From contig CP136062.1 of NCBI GenBank assembly GCA_032622095.1, positions 131,647,282 through 131,711,281 on the forward strand: a DNA stretch of 64,000 nt. Direction: 5' to 3'. Position 1 is the first letter of the stretch, and each line of letters begins with the position of its first letter. The position numbers were made by a program, and so were the translations under genes. The notes under the pieces were generated by a model. That model was not told where the DNA came from and did no database searches. It was given only the letters and a program-made list of their open reading frames with translations. The DNA is from Siphonodentalium dalli (Eukaryota; Mollusca; Scaphopoda; Gadilida; Siphonodentaliidae). Below, in pieces: positions 23,488 through 34,901 of this stretch.

Positions 23488-23737
23488 TTATTCATATAAG
23501 ATGACTCTCTTTATTATACTTTATTAGAACATAATTAATTTCGGAATGACGATTTAGTTTCGTAAATATGTTATTGCATCCAATGTAGCATCGCATTCAT
23601 AAACTGAGGGTAATTTGTGAAAATTTAATTAAACATAGATTTCCGCTCCTTGGTGGCAACCTTAATTGAGCAAACATATATCACATTTAATCAAGAAAAC
23701 ATAACCAGTGTGCCCAGTATATGTTTTAATACCATTT

Positions 23738-23890
23738 CCTATGACTATGACTATGATTATTTATTCATAACTCATTCATATGATATATACAATTATATAC
23801 ACAGTGTAATAGTATAACATTCAATGAGCTATCGGGGACAGCATAACCAAGAAGGTTGTCTACCTGCCGTCCCCGTTGAAAAGTAATATA
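23738..23890 (-). mobile_element. LINE 3' tail, minus strand
   Basis: On the minus strand the segment ends AATAAATAATCATAG followed by repeated TCATAG units. This is the polyadenylation-signal-plus-microsatellite ending of CR1/L2-like LINEs. A GC-richer stretch upstream (ACGGGGACGGCAGG) may be its 3' UTR. No coding part remains. Confidence 0.5.
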
Positions 23891-24378
23891 ACTATACATG
23901 TAATAATAATTTTATTTTATCTAGGTTTTGTCTTGTTAACTTTAAACATTGGTATATAAATGTCTGTTTTTTTAATAAATAATAGTATAATTCGTTTGTC
24001 GTTCATCGCTCAGATTGTGATATGGTATGTAAAGTACAAGCATGTGGATATGGATACGTGGATGAGGCCAGCGGAGAACCATGATAATTGTTTAACCAAT
24101 GGGTCGGACAAGGCATTCGAATAAGGCATTCGAATAATACATTCATGTATCATCAGGGACCACCGGCCTTTCCTTGTGGCAATTCCATTGGCCTAGATTT
24201 TTCAAAATTAATCAAGGCTTTCGACACTGCAGAAGACTGAGTCTTCACGAGGGTATCCTAAACCACCACAATCCACTGAGAGAAATGTATATACGTTAAA
24301 ACAAGCATTAATAAAAATCGGGGTTTCGTCCCCGGTTTAACTGTACCACCTTAAGTGTACCACCTTAAGTCAAAAATT

Positions 24379-24670
24379 CCAAGCTGAAAGGCAGAGTTCA
24401 GTCCCCTGTCATGTCCACTGTCACCTCGTACACAGAATGTGAGGAAATATTTCATTTTTTTATTAATTAAGTCATTGCTCGGTTACACTTCATTATCCAT
24501 TATTCTGCTATGAGAAACCAAATTGTCCATATTCATTTGAAATTTGGATAGATCAAGCCAGAATTAAATGTAACTGACAAAACTCTTACAGACTCTAGAT
24601 TTAATTACGAAAATATAAGTGATGGCAGTGGCCATACCAGGTAGGGCGGGACTGAACTCTGCCTTGAAAT
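24379..24670. mobile_element. Inverted-repeat element with GGCAGAGTTCAGTCCC arms
   Basis: GGCAGAGTTCAGTCCC at about 24390 is exactly complementary to GGGACTGAACTCTGCC at about 24647-24662. Weaker complementarity continues inward (TCCACTGTCAC versus GCCACTGCCATCAC). A single arm with AGAGTTCAGTCCCCT recurs at about 57551. No clear target duplication. Confidence 0.5.
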
Positions 24671-26473
24671 AAAAATAAACTCTGATAGCAACATATTACT
24701 CTGCATGTTCCTGCACAGTGATGACAGGTGCGACACGATTGATGTGTGCGGTTGTGGGAAAAGTAAAAAATATCACAGTTAAAACACTCTGGGCTGTGAT
24801 TGGTTGCATGAATTAACAGAAAGAAAAATGTTGACAAAAATTCAAAGAATCATCCTCCCACAAACTTCATTTGCCAAGAGGCCCATTCATTAAAGGTGAA
24901 GAATGTTGTGGCTTTTTAGAAATTTGAAGTGTTATTCAAAATATGACAATATTTTTTTAGTGCGGAACTGACACTAGTTATGAAAACACGAAAATTTGAA
25001 GTATATTCCCTGTTAGACGGTGTTGGTTTTTTTATTGGGAAAGTTTCCACAGATGTCAAACTCACATAATCCGAAGGCAGTTTGAACAGTTTCTATTTGA
25101 CCTCTGATGCAGATCAACAAACGTTAGCATTGAAGCCTATGGAAAAGTTTACACCAGTGTAACCTAAAGCGCCCGATTAACAGAACGAGACCTTCCTGGT
25201 AAAGGCTTAAAATGTAAAACAGGCCCAATTTGTCGTCACCAAAGTCGCGTACCACCCATTTTAAAAACATATGGGTACGAATCCTGAATACCGGTTAATA
25301 GCGGGGTATGAGTCACGCGTGCACATGCCGCCTGAAAATGGCACGAATCCCGCGTACCAATAACGGGGGTTGACACCATTATAAACCTTGATACTATTTT
25401 CGTCGGCCTTTCAATGAGACCGGAATTGAACATACTTTTGGTCTGAAATTTCCAACTATAATGCTGTTGGGTGAATTGACAAATTTTGCCAAGGTTGATG
25501 TTCTCACCCTCAAACCCCCTGTCGCCAGGTCTCTGTCGGCTGCAATTTATCTACAATACATACGCGTTGCAAACATGTGATATGTTAAGAACTATATATC
25601 AGCTGTGCCATGATCTCTCCGTATAATATATAGGAAAGTTGCTTATAATTTGAGCGGTATGGGATGAGGGCTCTCTATAGTCTCTAGTCACGTTCCTGCA
25701 TGGTGGGACCACCGATTAGGCGGGGCTCAAGGAACGGTCTGTTGAATTAACGACATGGATGCCTCATCAAACTTTAAACAGGCTGCTTCCGTGTAAACGG
25801 AGCACATTAACATAAGATTTGAAAGTTGAAAAAAAATGTACACATGTAAACACTAAACCTAACAAGGAAAGTGCGATAATTAATACACTATATATATCAT
25901 ATAGAGATAAGGAAATCAGCTTTATATATAGTATCGGTCGGAAAAGTCCAATTAATGCTGATGAAGTCTGGGCTTAGGGTTTTCTCTCAGAGGAACTAAC
26001 ATTGGCAGACGATCGATTGGAATCGGGGTCTATCGAAGAATATAGCCGGCGAGTGGCTCACTGCATCAAATCTCATCCGATCGATTTCTTACTATGAGAG
26101 CGTGTGTATTTGTGACAACGCCGATTTCTCGTGAATGCGTATGTAGGTCGTTCGGTTTTATTTCCAATTATTCGTAGGTTATCTGCGGAAAATGTTGCGA
26201 TTCCGCAGTTGACACCATCGTCGTTTCCCTGCACGCTTCTATACGCGTATTGAGTGAACTATACGTAGGAATACTTGTGGAATGGATGACAGCAATGTGG
26301 GGGTCAGACTACAAAGGCGTAATCGATTAAGATGACAAACAACTGCGCGGAATGCGAACCGACCTCGACAGTTATAAGGTATGGAATTGTATTTATTTTT
26401 ACCCTAACGTCATTTTGTACAATGTATATCAATGAACTATAGATTCTGCTCTCTGCCATTGGTATGACGATTA
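24671..26473. other. No gene recognised
   Basis: The minus-strand frame 24601-24837 is Cys/His-rich but matches no zinc-binding spacing I know. A fragment at 25440-25540 resembles the dispersed repeat of 2400-2710. Nothing else is supported. Confidence 0.35.
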
Positions 26474-26557
26474 TTAACGCTTTCGTGGCGGGAGCTCGCT
26501 GGTGCAGCATTAAATATCATGTGCCAGTGCATTCTCTTATATATCTGAGTCTCCCAC
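26474..26557. mobile_element. Left part of TTAA double-hairpin element (split by LINE)
   Basis: Begins TTAACGCTTTCGTGGCGGGAG, continues CAGCATTAAA and GTGCCAGTGCATTCTC, then TTATATATCTGAGTCTCCCA. This matches the left end of the complete copy at 46775. Homology stops at about 26557, where LINE sequence starts, and resumes at about 29008. Confidence 0.65.
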
Positions 26558-28655
26558 AGACAGCTACTCTCGATGATTTGACACATTATTTTCAGAACAT
26601 CAATGCGACTAAACACGATGACGACCCATTAATAGAACGGGACATAATTGAACTATTTAACGTAGACGCGAATACCGACCTGAACCGACCGATCACCGAA
26701 GAGGAAATAAGACAAGCCATTAAGGGTCTCAAAAATAACAAATCAAGCGGCCATGATCTCATTCTCAATGACTATATCAAAGCCTCTTCAGATGTTTTCA
26801 TCGGCATATACTGCAAATTGTTTAACATAGTATTTAACACGGGGATAATACCGGCAGATTGGGTGATAGGTACTATTGTACCTCTTTACAAAAACAAGGG
26901 TGACCCGACCGACCCCAGTAATTATAGGCCGATCACCCTTCTGAGTTGTTTTGGTAAACTGTTTACTAAGATCTTATCCAACCGTTTGGGACAATTCACT
27001 GACGATTTTGACGTATATCAGAAAATCAGGCCGGTTTCAGGAAAAATTATTCGACTATCGACAACATTTTCATTTTAAATTTATTATTTGAAATAAGTAG
27101 AAAATTAAACAAGAAATTATTATGTGCGTTCATTGACTTCCAAAAGGCATTCGACATGGTGTGGAGGCAAGGACTTTGGATGAAAATTTTGAAATATGGG
27201 ATCAATGGGAAAATATTTACGGTTATTGCCAACATGTATAATCATATTAAATCCTGTGTTCAAGCAGAGGGAAGTAAATCCATTTACTTCCCCTGCCATG
27301 CTGGTGTTAGGCAAGGTTAGAACCTATCCCCCCTACTATTCACACTGTACTTGAACGATTTGCAAGAATATTTACTTGATAACGACGTAGTGGGCTTAAA
27401 AACAATAGACCTAGAAATAGAGAATCGACTCAACTGTTATGTGAAAATATTCATGATTATGTACGCCGATGATACGACAATCATGGCGGAAACCCCAAAA
27501 GTATTACAACAACAACTGGACCTCTTTGAAAAATATTGCAATAAATGGAAATTAACAGTGAATATCGAGAAAACGAAAATTGTCAACTTTTCGAAGACCA
27601 GTCTTCCAAAAAAGACAAAATTTCTGTTCAAAGGAAGAAGAATCGAAACAGTAAACAAATTTAATTACCTAGGAATAATATTTTGCAAATCTGGATCATT
27701 CACGACGGCAAAAAAGGCCCTGGCAGAAAAAGCTACCAAAGCCATGTACTCAGTTATTGGCAATTCGCGAAAGCACTGTCTCTCGATCAAAACCCAACTT
27801 GATTTGTTCGACTTGCACGTTATGCCAATTTTATTATATGGTTGCGAGATTTGGGGTTTCGGTAACAATGATATTCTTGAAAAAGTTCATCGAAAATTTA
27901 TGAAGCATATTCTTCACCTGAGGCCATCTACTCCCAACTTTATGCTGTATGGGGAATGTGGGAGACTACCAATTGACGTGTATATAAACACGAGAATAAT
28001 AAAATATTGGTGCAAAATTATGAACAGTGAGGAGGTGAGATATCCCAGAATACTTCTGAAATTAGCACAGACTATGTTCGATATCAACGCTAATCATTTC
28101 CCTTTGTTACACCGAATCTATGATTTATTAGACCATTGTAACCAATTACATGCATGGCACATGGAACGCATACCGGATACTGCCCAATTCGTTTCGTATA
28201 TAAAGTGTAGTTTAATTTCACAATTCACGGATAATTGGGAAACTGATATGAACAACTCCAGTCGTGGTAAGATATACCAAATTTTTAAACATGACTTATC
28301 TTTTGAAAGGTATCTAACGTTGAACGTAGTAAACCGGATTACATTATGTAAATTTAGAACCAGTAATCACCATTTACCTATTGAAACAGGACGCTGGCGA
28401 AAACCTGAACAAACTAACCGACTATGTCCACTCTGTAACTCCAGAAAGATTGGAGATGAATTTCATTATCTTCTTGAATGCGAGAGACTATCACCCGAAA
28501 GACAGCGATTACTATCAAAATTTACTAACAAAAAACAAAATACTATCACAATGAGTGAAATACTTAACCAGAACAATTCAACAGACATACGGAAATTGTG
28601 CGACTTTATTAAAATAATCAATCGTAAACTTATAAATTCAGATAAGCTTGGGTAG
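26558..28655 (+). pseudogene. Decayed LINE reverse-transcriptase ORF, 5'-truncated
   Basis: Non-LTR retrotransposon ORF2 remnant. The first frame (to 27078) carries the early RT blocks ending NYRPITLLSCFGKLF. A single-base deletion at about 27011-27017 shifts the rest into another frame, which then contains AFIDFQKAFD and GVRQG. A TAG at 27318-27320 interrupts the conserved VRQG-x-NLSPLLF block. The frame 27351-28655 continues with the catalytic MYADDT, NYLGI and a C-terminal CX2CX9HX4C motif (CPLC...HYLLEC). No endonuclease domain precedes the RT, so it is truncated at the 5' end. The extension after RT (LYGECGRLPIDV) is of a kind common in invertebrate Jockey/CR1/RTE-like LINEs; I do not assign the clade. 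It was inserted into a TTAA hairpin element. Confidence 0.85.
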
Positions 28656-29007
28656 ATACCGAAAAAGATAGTAAATGACACAGTATTCCTACGAACCTAA
28701 CACGAAATAACATGTGCAAGCGATTAAACCAGAGTGGATACATACTCTTAATTATATTACCTCGCTGGTAATATAATTGAGGGTGTCTATGCACTTTGTG
28801 TGGATCAGTCATAAAAGACACCATAGTATATAGCGTCAGCAGACAGCACCTATGGCAAACAGGTATATTATTTATATTGTAAATACTTTTCATATATTAT
28901 AATGTATATCATTTGTATTTCTATTATGTAAGTCATGTACATAAAATGTATTATATGTTATCTTAATACCTATGTATTATGGGTCAAAAAGATTAAACGA
29001 ATTGAAA
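28656..29007 (+). other. Probable LINE 3' untranslated region with hairpin
   Basis: Follows the LINE stop codon. It includes a strong hairpin at about 28745-28790 (TTATATTACC...GGTAATATAA). It ends where double-hairpin-element sequence resumes. Confidence 0.45.
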
Positions 29008-29118
29008 TTGAGAGAATGAACTGGCTTACAAGGTCAATGGATATGGATAGGCCAATATATTCTCTTATATATGCGAGGCACAATTTGCAAAAATTCAGGA
29101 ATTTCATGGAAGAATTAA
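29008..29118. mobile_element. Right part of the split TTAA double-hairpin element
   Basis: GAGAATGAACTGGCTTACAA, then AGGTCAATG, then CCAATATATTCTCTTATATA match the middle and second hairpin of the copies at 46775-47040 and 60793-60945 (the latter reversed). It ends near TTAA at 29115-29118. It completes the copy begun at 26474. Confidence 0.6.
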
Positions 29119-29339
29119 AGATGTTCTATATATAATTATATATCACCAGGCTAATCTTCCAACAACACAGTAGTATACTTGTCATATATAAAGTATCCCC
29201 TTGGGTGGGGTCTTTTGAAACAGTTATGTACTGTAATGAGGAACATTATAATAAATTAAAGAATCACGAAGTATATATATAGTTGCCACTACAGTCGCTC
29301 GATCTTGGGGTTCTTGAGCACACGCAAGTAATTTTGTCT

Positions 29340-29830
29340 GGCAAATATCCAGGTATATTCTAATTATGAGAATATTTCTCTTACTATTTTCTAAGAAAGG
29401 ATTATTATTTTTCTCATGATTTCTTAATAGTTAGAAATAATTTCTTAAATCCTAGAAATTCATTTTCTAAATATCAGAAAACGGTAAGAAAGAAATTCTC
29501 AAATGTCAAGAAATTATTTTCTCACAAGCGTAAAAAACTAGAAAAGACTAGAAAATTTGGGAGTATACTTAGAAAAATTTCTTGTTCTTATATCTAGAAA
29601 AATATTTTCGTAAAACTAAAAATTATTTCTAATACTTTAAGAAATACACTTTCTTACTTTCTAGGTAAACATAAGAAAAATATTCTCAAATTTCTAGAAA
29701 ATATAAGAAAATATGTTTCTTGCAATTTCTAACGTTCAGAAAAGTTAATTTCTTATATCAAGTAAGTGGTAATAGATTTAGAAACGCTTAGAATTTTTTT
29801 TTGTCAAAACAAGAAACAGGTTTTCTTAAC
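29340..29830. repeat. TTTCT/AGAAA word-rich block
   Basis: About 490 bases are packed with TTTCT and its complement AGAAA. They often combine as short palindromes (TTTCTAGAAA, AGAAATTATTTCT, TTCTAAGAAA), at irregular spacing. It is not a simple microsatellite. Many TTCnnGAA arrangements resemble heat-shock-factor half-site pairs, but that may be coincidence of the word. Confidence 0.65.
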
Positions 29831-30194
29831 AGTGAGAAGTGTGTTTTCCAGCCATTGATCTCACAACTTTAAAAGGAGACTGCATACCTAAATCCAGCCA
29901 TTTATAGGACCATCTCCTACTATATACTCAACAGAAAATATCAAATAAAAGAATAAATATGAACCAAGAATGAGAGTCAAATACATGTACTCATGTAATC
30001 GATTATTTGAGTGATGAATACTACTAGTTATTGCCCCATCTGATTGCCATATATTTGAAGTATAATTTCTAGAAAATGTCAGTTATTTAACAACTTAAGG
30101 AATTATGCATACATCTCACTGCGCATTTAATAAACTGCTGGATTTGTACTTTTACTTTTCTATAATAGCTTCGTGTGTTTTTGAGACAATGCAC

Positions 30195-30345
30195 ATGCTT
30201 TGGATTGGGTGGGATTTGAACCCCGGCCCGTGACGGCGAGCGCGTCTTGCTACTCAATGTCCGACGTCAATCGAAGCGACCCCTATAATTTGAGTGGAAG
30301 GGCGAGCGCGCCTTCACGGACCGGACTTCGATGGAATCCCATCGA
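30195..30345. repeat. tRNA-like SINE remnants
   Basis: On the minus strand GGGGTTCAAATCCCACC resembles a tRNA T-arm (B box), preceded by AAGACGCGCTCGCCGTCACG. On the plus strand AAGGGCGAGCGCGCCTTCACG with GGACTTCGATGGAATCCC looks like a second degraded copy facing the other way. Neither folds into a complete tRNA. Confidence 0.4.
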
Positions 30346-30599
30346 ATCAAACAAAGTGTGCATTGGTCTCAAAACACATGCATATAGCTTCTAAAAATCG
30401 GCGCCGTGAATGTGTGTAATATATATATAGTGCAGGACATGTACTGTACCAAAAAATCTACCATATACCTTTTTATAATAAGTTTGTCGTTCCTGTCCTA
30501 TATAGCTAGCACATGCACGGCAACTCTCGAGGGACGATCCCTATTTATCAGATACGTATGAATTCTCTCTAAGTAAACGGATAGATAACAACGCATTCT

Positions 30600-31244
30600 A
30601 CAATAGAGTAGCACCACATCCCACCATATCAAAGAGACGGTATACGTCGTACAATTAATTTATAATAAATATAACTGCGTTATATTTCCGTTTCTGGACG
30701 CCAAAAAGTCCAAATTTAACCGTTATATATGATACCGTGATTTCGCTTGCTCTCTCGTGAGATACTCGTGATCAATAATGTCTCTTATATATACTCTGCA
30801 TGCATTCTTCCTCGCATATAATGCCATTTAAATTTTATTCGATTTTGTACATTTTGGACGCCATTTTGATTTGTGCGCAATAATATTCTACGACTGGTGA
30901 CCCACGTGTAACACATATATGCTGCATTAAAACCCGTAAACATCAACATTGGGTGAATGGCCAATGCAGAAATAATATAGCTTTGAACGTTGACAACCTG
31001 ATATTTAGTTCAAGTATACATGGTGGTATATATTGGCAAGACATTTTCGAACAAGAAGATACTGAAAACGAATATGGTGCAATGTGTGGTAGCATGTTCC
31101 AGTTGTAAAGTTCCGACTGAAGTAATTTGAACAAAATTGTCTACTAAGAAACTATCTTGGTAGACGCACGAAAATTAGTCTTAAATAAAGTGTACGATGT
31201 ATACCGTCTCTTTGATCTGGTGGGATGTGGTGCTACTCGATTGT
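30600..31244. mobile_element. Inverted-repeat element (645 bp)
   Basis: The arms of about 60 bases are nearly exact complements: 30600-30660 starts ACAATAGAGTAGCACCACAT, and 31184-31244 ends GTGGTGCTACTCGATTGT. Both contain CAAAGAGACGGTATAC or its complement. No ORF is present and no clear target duplication was found. Confidence 0.75.
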
Positions 31245-31479
31245 ATAAACGTGTGTGTCTTTAGACTCTTTACAGTATGATAAGCATTGCGACATACGTA
31301 TACGTGGTTTATTATCACGGAGAGTGTTGAACATTCCGGAAATATCACTGTAATATAGTTATACTGCAAGGGAATGCACTTTAGTTTCTGCGTTACATTC
31401 AGTAATTAATCATCGTGCCGAATTAAACTACCACGCAATGTGTGTCGAAACATTACTTCGTGTGCCGTATGTCCGAAAT

Positions 31480-32539
31480 TATGGGAGACCAAATTCACAT
31501 TTAATAATGAATTGCGCTTGAGCGCAAATAATTGCGCTTAAATGCAATCAATTGCGCTTAAGCGCAAATACCACATATTGTGCTTAAGCACAAATCGGGC
31601 ATTTACGCTTAAGCGTAATGAATTACTATCTAATATCTAACCTACCCATAAACTATTGGCATGACCTGGTGTATCACCTAGCAACACATGAGGAGCATTG
31701 GGCTAATTTTAACCTGTTTAGCCTGAGTACTCAACAGTCAAATGTGAGTGTGTGTTCAACAATGATAATCCCTAATTACATATTATCAGCATCCCTATAT
31801 CCAAAGAATTGATGTCTCCTTCCCGGAACTCTAGTAATTTTTATATGATGTTTTTTAATGTATTTTTGCACAGATTTGGGCCATTACTATGGTCATATAC
31901 TATAGCATGCGTGTGGTGTCACTGCATGCATGGGGGCTTGCGTACGTCATATGGTTTACTTATTGACTTAAATCAGGGGAAAACCCTATTTTCATATTAT
32001 CAGCATCCCTGTTCCAAAAAATTGGTGTCTCATTCCTGGAGCTTTGGTGTCTCAGTCCTCGAGCTCTAGTTTTTTTTATTAAATCAGCATCTCTTGCACA
32101 AATCTATAGTATTGCCATGGTCATATATTGTGAATGTGGTGTCACCGAGGGCTTGCTTCCCTCATATGGTGTGCCTGTATACTCGAATATTGAAGAAAAT
32201 AAAAGTCGCCCCGACTAATACAGAAAGTAATGCTATTGCGAGTAGCCCCAACTAATATATACTGAAGATATTATAATGCTATCATGAGTCGCTCCAACTA
32301 AAACAGAAGGTGATACTATTGCGAATCAGCCATTTTGATAAAGAATTTGGGCAAGCTCCCTACCCATCAAAATCAATGAAAACAAGAGGTGATATGTCAA
32401 TAGGAGTTAAGGTTAAGTTATGGATGAACCTATTTATTCACCAGGGGTGTTTAGTTACATATAACCATGAATTGCGCTTAAGCGCAATTGATTGCGCTTA
32501 AGCGCAATTCATTATTAAATGTGAATTTGGTCTCCCATA
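31480..32539. mobile_element. TIR element with GCGCTTAAGCGC words and CGAAAT duplication
   Basis: A 1060-bp non-autonomous element. The exact 6-bp direct repeat CGAAAT flanks it at 31474-31479 and 32540-32545. Terminal inverted repeats start TATGGGAGACC and match for about 47 bases with one mismatch. Just inside both ends are palindromic words of the form TTGCGCTTAAGCGCAA (four or five at the left, two at the right). The interior holds two diverged direct copies of about 250 bp (near 31810 and 32030; each with ATGGTCATATA, TGTGGTGTCAC and GGGCTTGC). It has no transposase. A 6-bp duplication is not diagnostic of one superfamily. Confidence 0.88.
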
Positions 32540-32704
32540 CGAAATTGTTATTTTTGACCCGACGGTTGGGTGTATTCTAAGCAGAAAACCAGAACTTTTA
32601 AAGACGTAAATACTTGAATTTGACTTGCGTTGCAGTGACTAATAAATACTTCAAATGGATCTGTGTTAATGGTTATGTGTAGCTTTAACGTTATTTAAAA
32701 GAAC

Positions 32705-33340
32705 CTGGACATCGACACTTTCCGATCGCTCTACATAAGATGGTCAGACCTATCATCGAATATGTAACTCTGCATGGAGCCCACATCACAAATGTCAAAG
32801 CATTGTGTCAGAAAATACAAAGAAAAGCAACGAAACTAGTTCGTCAAATCAAATCTCTATGCTACCGAGACCGAATGATAAGACTCAATCTGATGTCTTT
32901 AAAATATCGAAGATTTATAGAGGAGATCTAATCGAGGTATATAAACTGTTGAAGTGTCATTACCATATCAATGCCTGTGACATATTAGAAAGAAATTCAA
33001 CAGGAAGAACAAGCGAATATAATAAAAAGCTACAGATGCGCACTGTTAACAATGACATAGGAAAATATTTCTTCACGCAGAGGGTGGTAAATATCTGGAA
33101 CTCTTTGCCAGACTTCGCTGTTGAGGCCCCAACACTCGATCAATTCAAAATATACATAGACTCATTCTGTTATTATATAAAATACGAGTTCGACGGCAAA
33201 TAATATGTTCAAGTGACTCACAAGAAAATATCGAATGACGACACATATATTTGGAATTAAACAAACATTGCAAATAATGTTATTGGGACGAAAAGTCGCA
33301 AGACTTATTCCGTATTATGGTGATGATGATGATATAATTG
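32705..33340 (+). pseudogene. CR1-like LINE 3' fragment
   Basis: C-terminal part of a LINE ORF2 plus its 3' end. Blocks DIDTFRSLY, MVRPIIEYV, QKIQRKATKLV, RLNLMSLKYRR, GDLIEVYKLL and YFFTQRVVNIWNSLP match the region following RT in CR1/L2-type LINEs. Frame changes near 32745 and 32915 break the reading. The ORF stops at 33203. About 115 bases of 3' UTR end in a GAT microsatellite (33319-33335), the normal CR1-like terminus. The RT domain itself is absent through 5' truncation. Confidence 0.8.
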
Positions 33341-33382
33341 ATAGAACAAACCACTATTATGATGATCGTGTCGTTATTTGTT

Positions 33383-33700
33383 TAAAATACGTATCAATTG
33401 ACATATAAGCACCCGTTCGCTCATTAAAATAAACCTATTTCGACCATTTTTAGGGGACGTCCGCGAATTCTGGGACCTCCGCAAATAGAGACCTACTGCA
33501 AATTGTCACACCGATCAGCGCCTAATTAACGAACCGGTGGCTGATTCACTAATCTCTTTAAAATACGTATCAATTGAGATATACGCACCCGTTCCCTCTT
33601 TAAAATCAACATATTTCGACCCTTTTAAGGGACCTCCGCGAATTCGACATTTTCGCAAATGGACTTCCGCAAATAGGGGACCTACTGCAATTTGTCGACA
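33383..33700 (+). repeat. Tandem duplication, about 176-bp period
   Basis: Two diverged units start AAAATACGTATCAATTGA at 33385 and 33561. They share GCACCCGTTC, CCTCCGC, CCGCAAATAG and GACCTACTGCAA in order. There are internal repeats of CCGC(A/G)AAT. Function unknown. Confidence 0.7.
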
Positions 33701-34901
33701 TCGGCGTCGCACTACAACATTTAGTGTGTACCAAAAATTCCCGTTTCTATAAATAAAACGTCCATGCACCCATGCGATACAATAATTTCTACACCAGAAT
33801 ACACCCGAGGGGCGTAATAACTGCGTAATTCCTATATACAACACTATATCGTATATTGACTTATTTTTAAGAACTGATATTTTATAGACAACCATATCGC
33901 ATGTTTGACGCAATCTTGAATAACAAGTTTCCTCAAAGCGGATTATAGCGGATTATAGATATGTTATACTGAAGACTCTCCTGCGTCTTTTGACAAAATA
34001 ATCGTTTTCTTACCAATTTCTTCCGTGTCAACCCATCATTTCACGTATCATGACCAAACTATCGATTTTTTTGCACTCTGTGACCCTTTGCCCATGCGAT
34101 CGATATAGCAAAATTCATGGCCTATCACGACACAATTGGCAATTCATTCCCATCATTTTGATATATGACATGGCCCCATGCTCCAAGCAAACGTCATGTT
34201 GGTCCGTTTTATTTAACCCTATCCCCAAACAGAATACACCTAAAACTCACATGGGTACTGTGATAAACGATGTCATTTTTCATATTTTGCGCACAGATCT
34301 CGCAGAGGATTTTTAATATGTGGTGGGAAAGGTCCCCACACACCATGAACATAATTTATATATGTACAAATTGTGTCTAGGTCAGACCGTACTTCTCGTA
34401 TTTTGACTGGACTGGGTAGTTTTCGATACGATATCTCGACTTCGCTTCGTTCAATTTCGCCGAGTTATATGTCAAATGAAAGGGAATTTTATTACCAACA
34501 AGACACATCTGAGGATATTTTGGCTGCAGTTATCGATTTCTATAATTTATTAGGGCTTAGATAGTTTGTGTGGTTTTAGCCAAAAATCGATCATTTGAAC
34601 CTTGTCACTGGTATAGTCTATATATTGTATTTGAGTAATTTCCCCCAGGGGCATGTGCTAAGGCGATCTTAAGTCACCTACCGCCGGACTTAAAGTTAAG
34701 ACCATCTTAAGTAAAGACATTGTTCGTGAAACACACTTATGGTTGAAGTCTGAACTTGAGACTATTTTAAGTACCAATTATGTCATACGTTGCTTTCCTG
34801 AAACTGATAGGTGAAATAATACTCGTTTGTTTATCGGCGTTTTACATTATTGCGCAGTTCAGATGCACATCCAATTGTTTGAATATTTTGTCAATGCTAG
34901 T
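33701..34901. other. No gene recognised
   Basis: AT-rich, with short frames that show no motif. Near 34660-34760 the word CTTAAGT and variants recur a few times. Confidence 0.35.

Larger units (their letters stand above)
13216..23491 (-). mobile_element. Complete Ty3/Gypsy LTR retrotransposon, minus strand
   Basis: The element proper is 13220-23487 (10,268 bp), flanked by the 4-bp direct repeat TTAT at 13216-13219 and 23488-23491. It has two near-identical LTRs (TG...CA ends), a purine tract, a candidate primer site and one uninterrupted polyprotein frame. The LTRs differ by one 11-bp indel and very few substitutions (A versus C within ACAAAAGT[A/C]ATCAC is one). Because the two LTRs are identical at insertion, this points to a recent event. 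The order protease, reverse transcriptase, RNase H, integrase is that of Ty3/Gypsy rather than Ty1/Copia. Confidence 0.95.

Noticed and set aside
24190-24290. Reverse-transcriptase-like phrase (LDFSK..KAFDT)
   Set aside because: Only about 15 residues fit and no neighbouring RT block was found in any frame.
24601-24837. Cys/His-rich 78-codon minus-strand frame resembling a small zinc protein
   Set aside because: Cys and His spacing matches no finger class, and its end overlaps an inverted-repeat arm.
30195-30345. A functional tRNA gene
   Set aside because: Only the T-arm-like box is good. An acceptor stem and anticodon arm cannot be formed, so it is called a SINE-like remnant.
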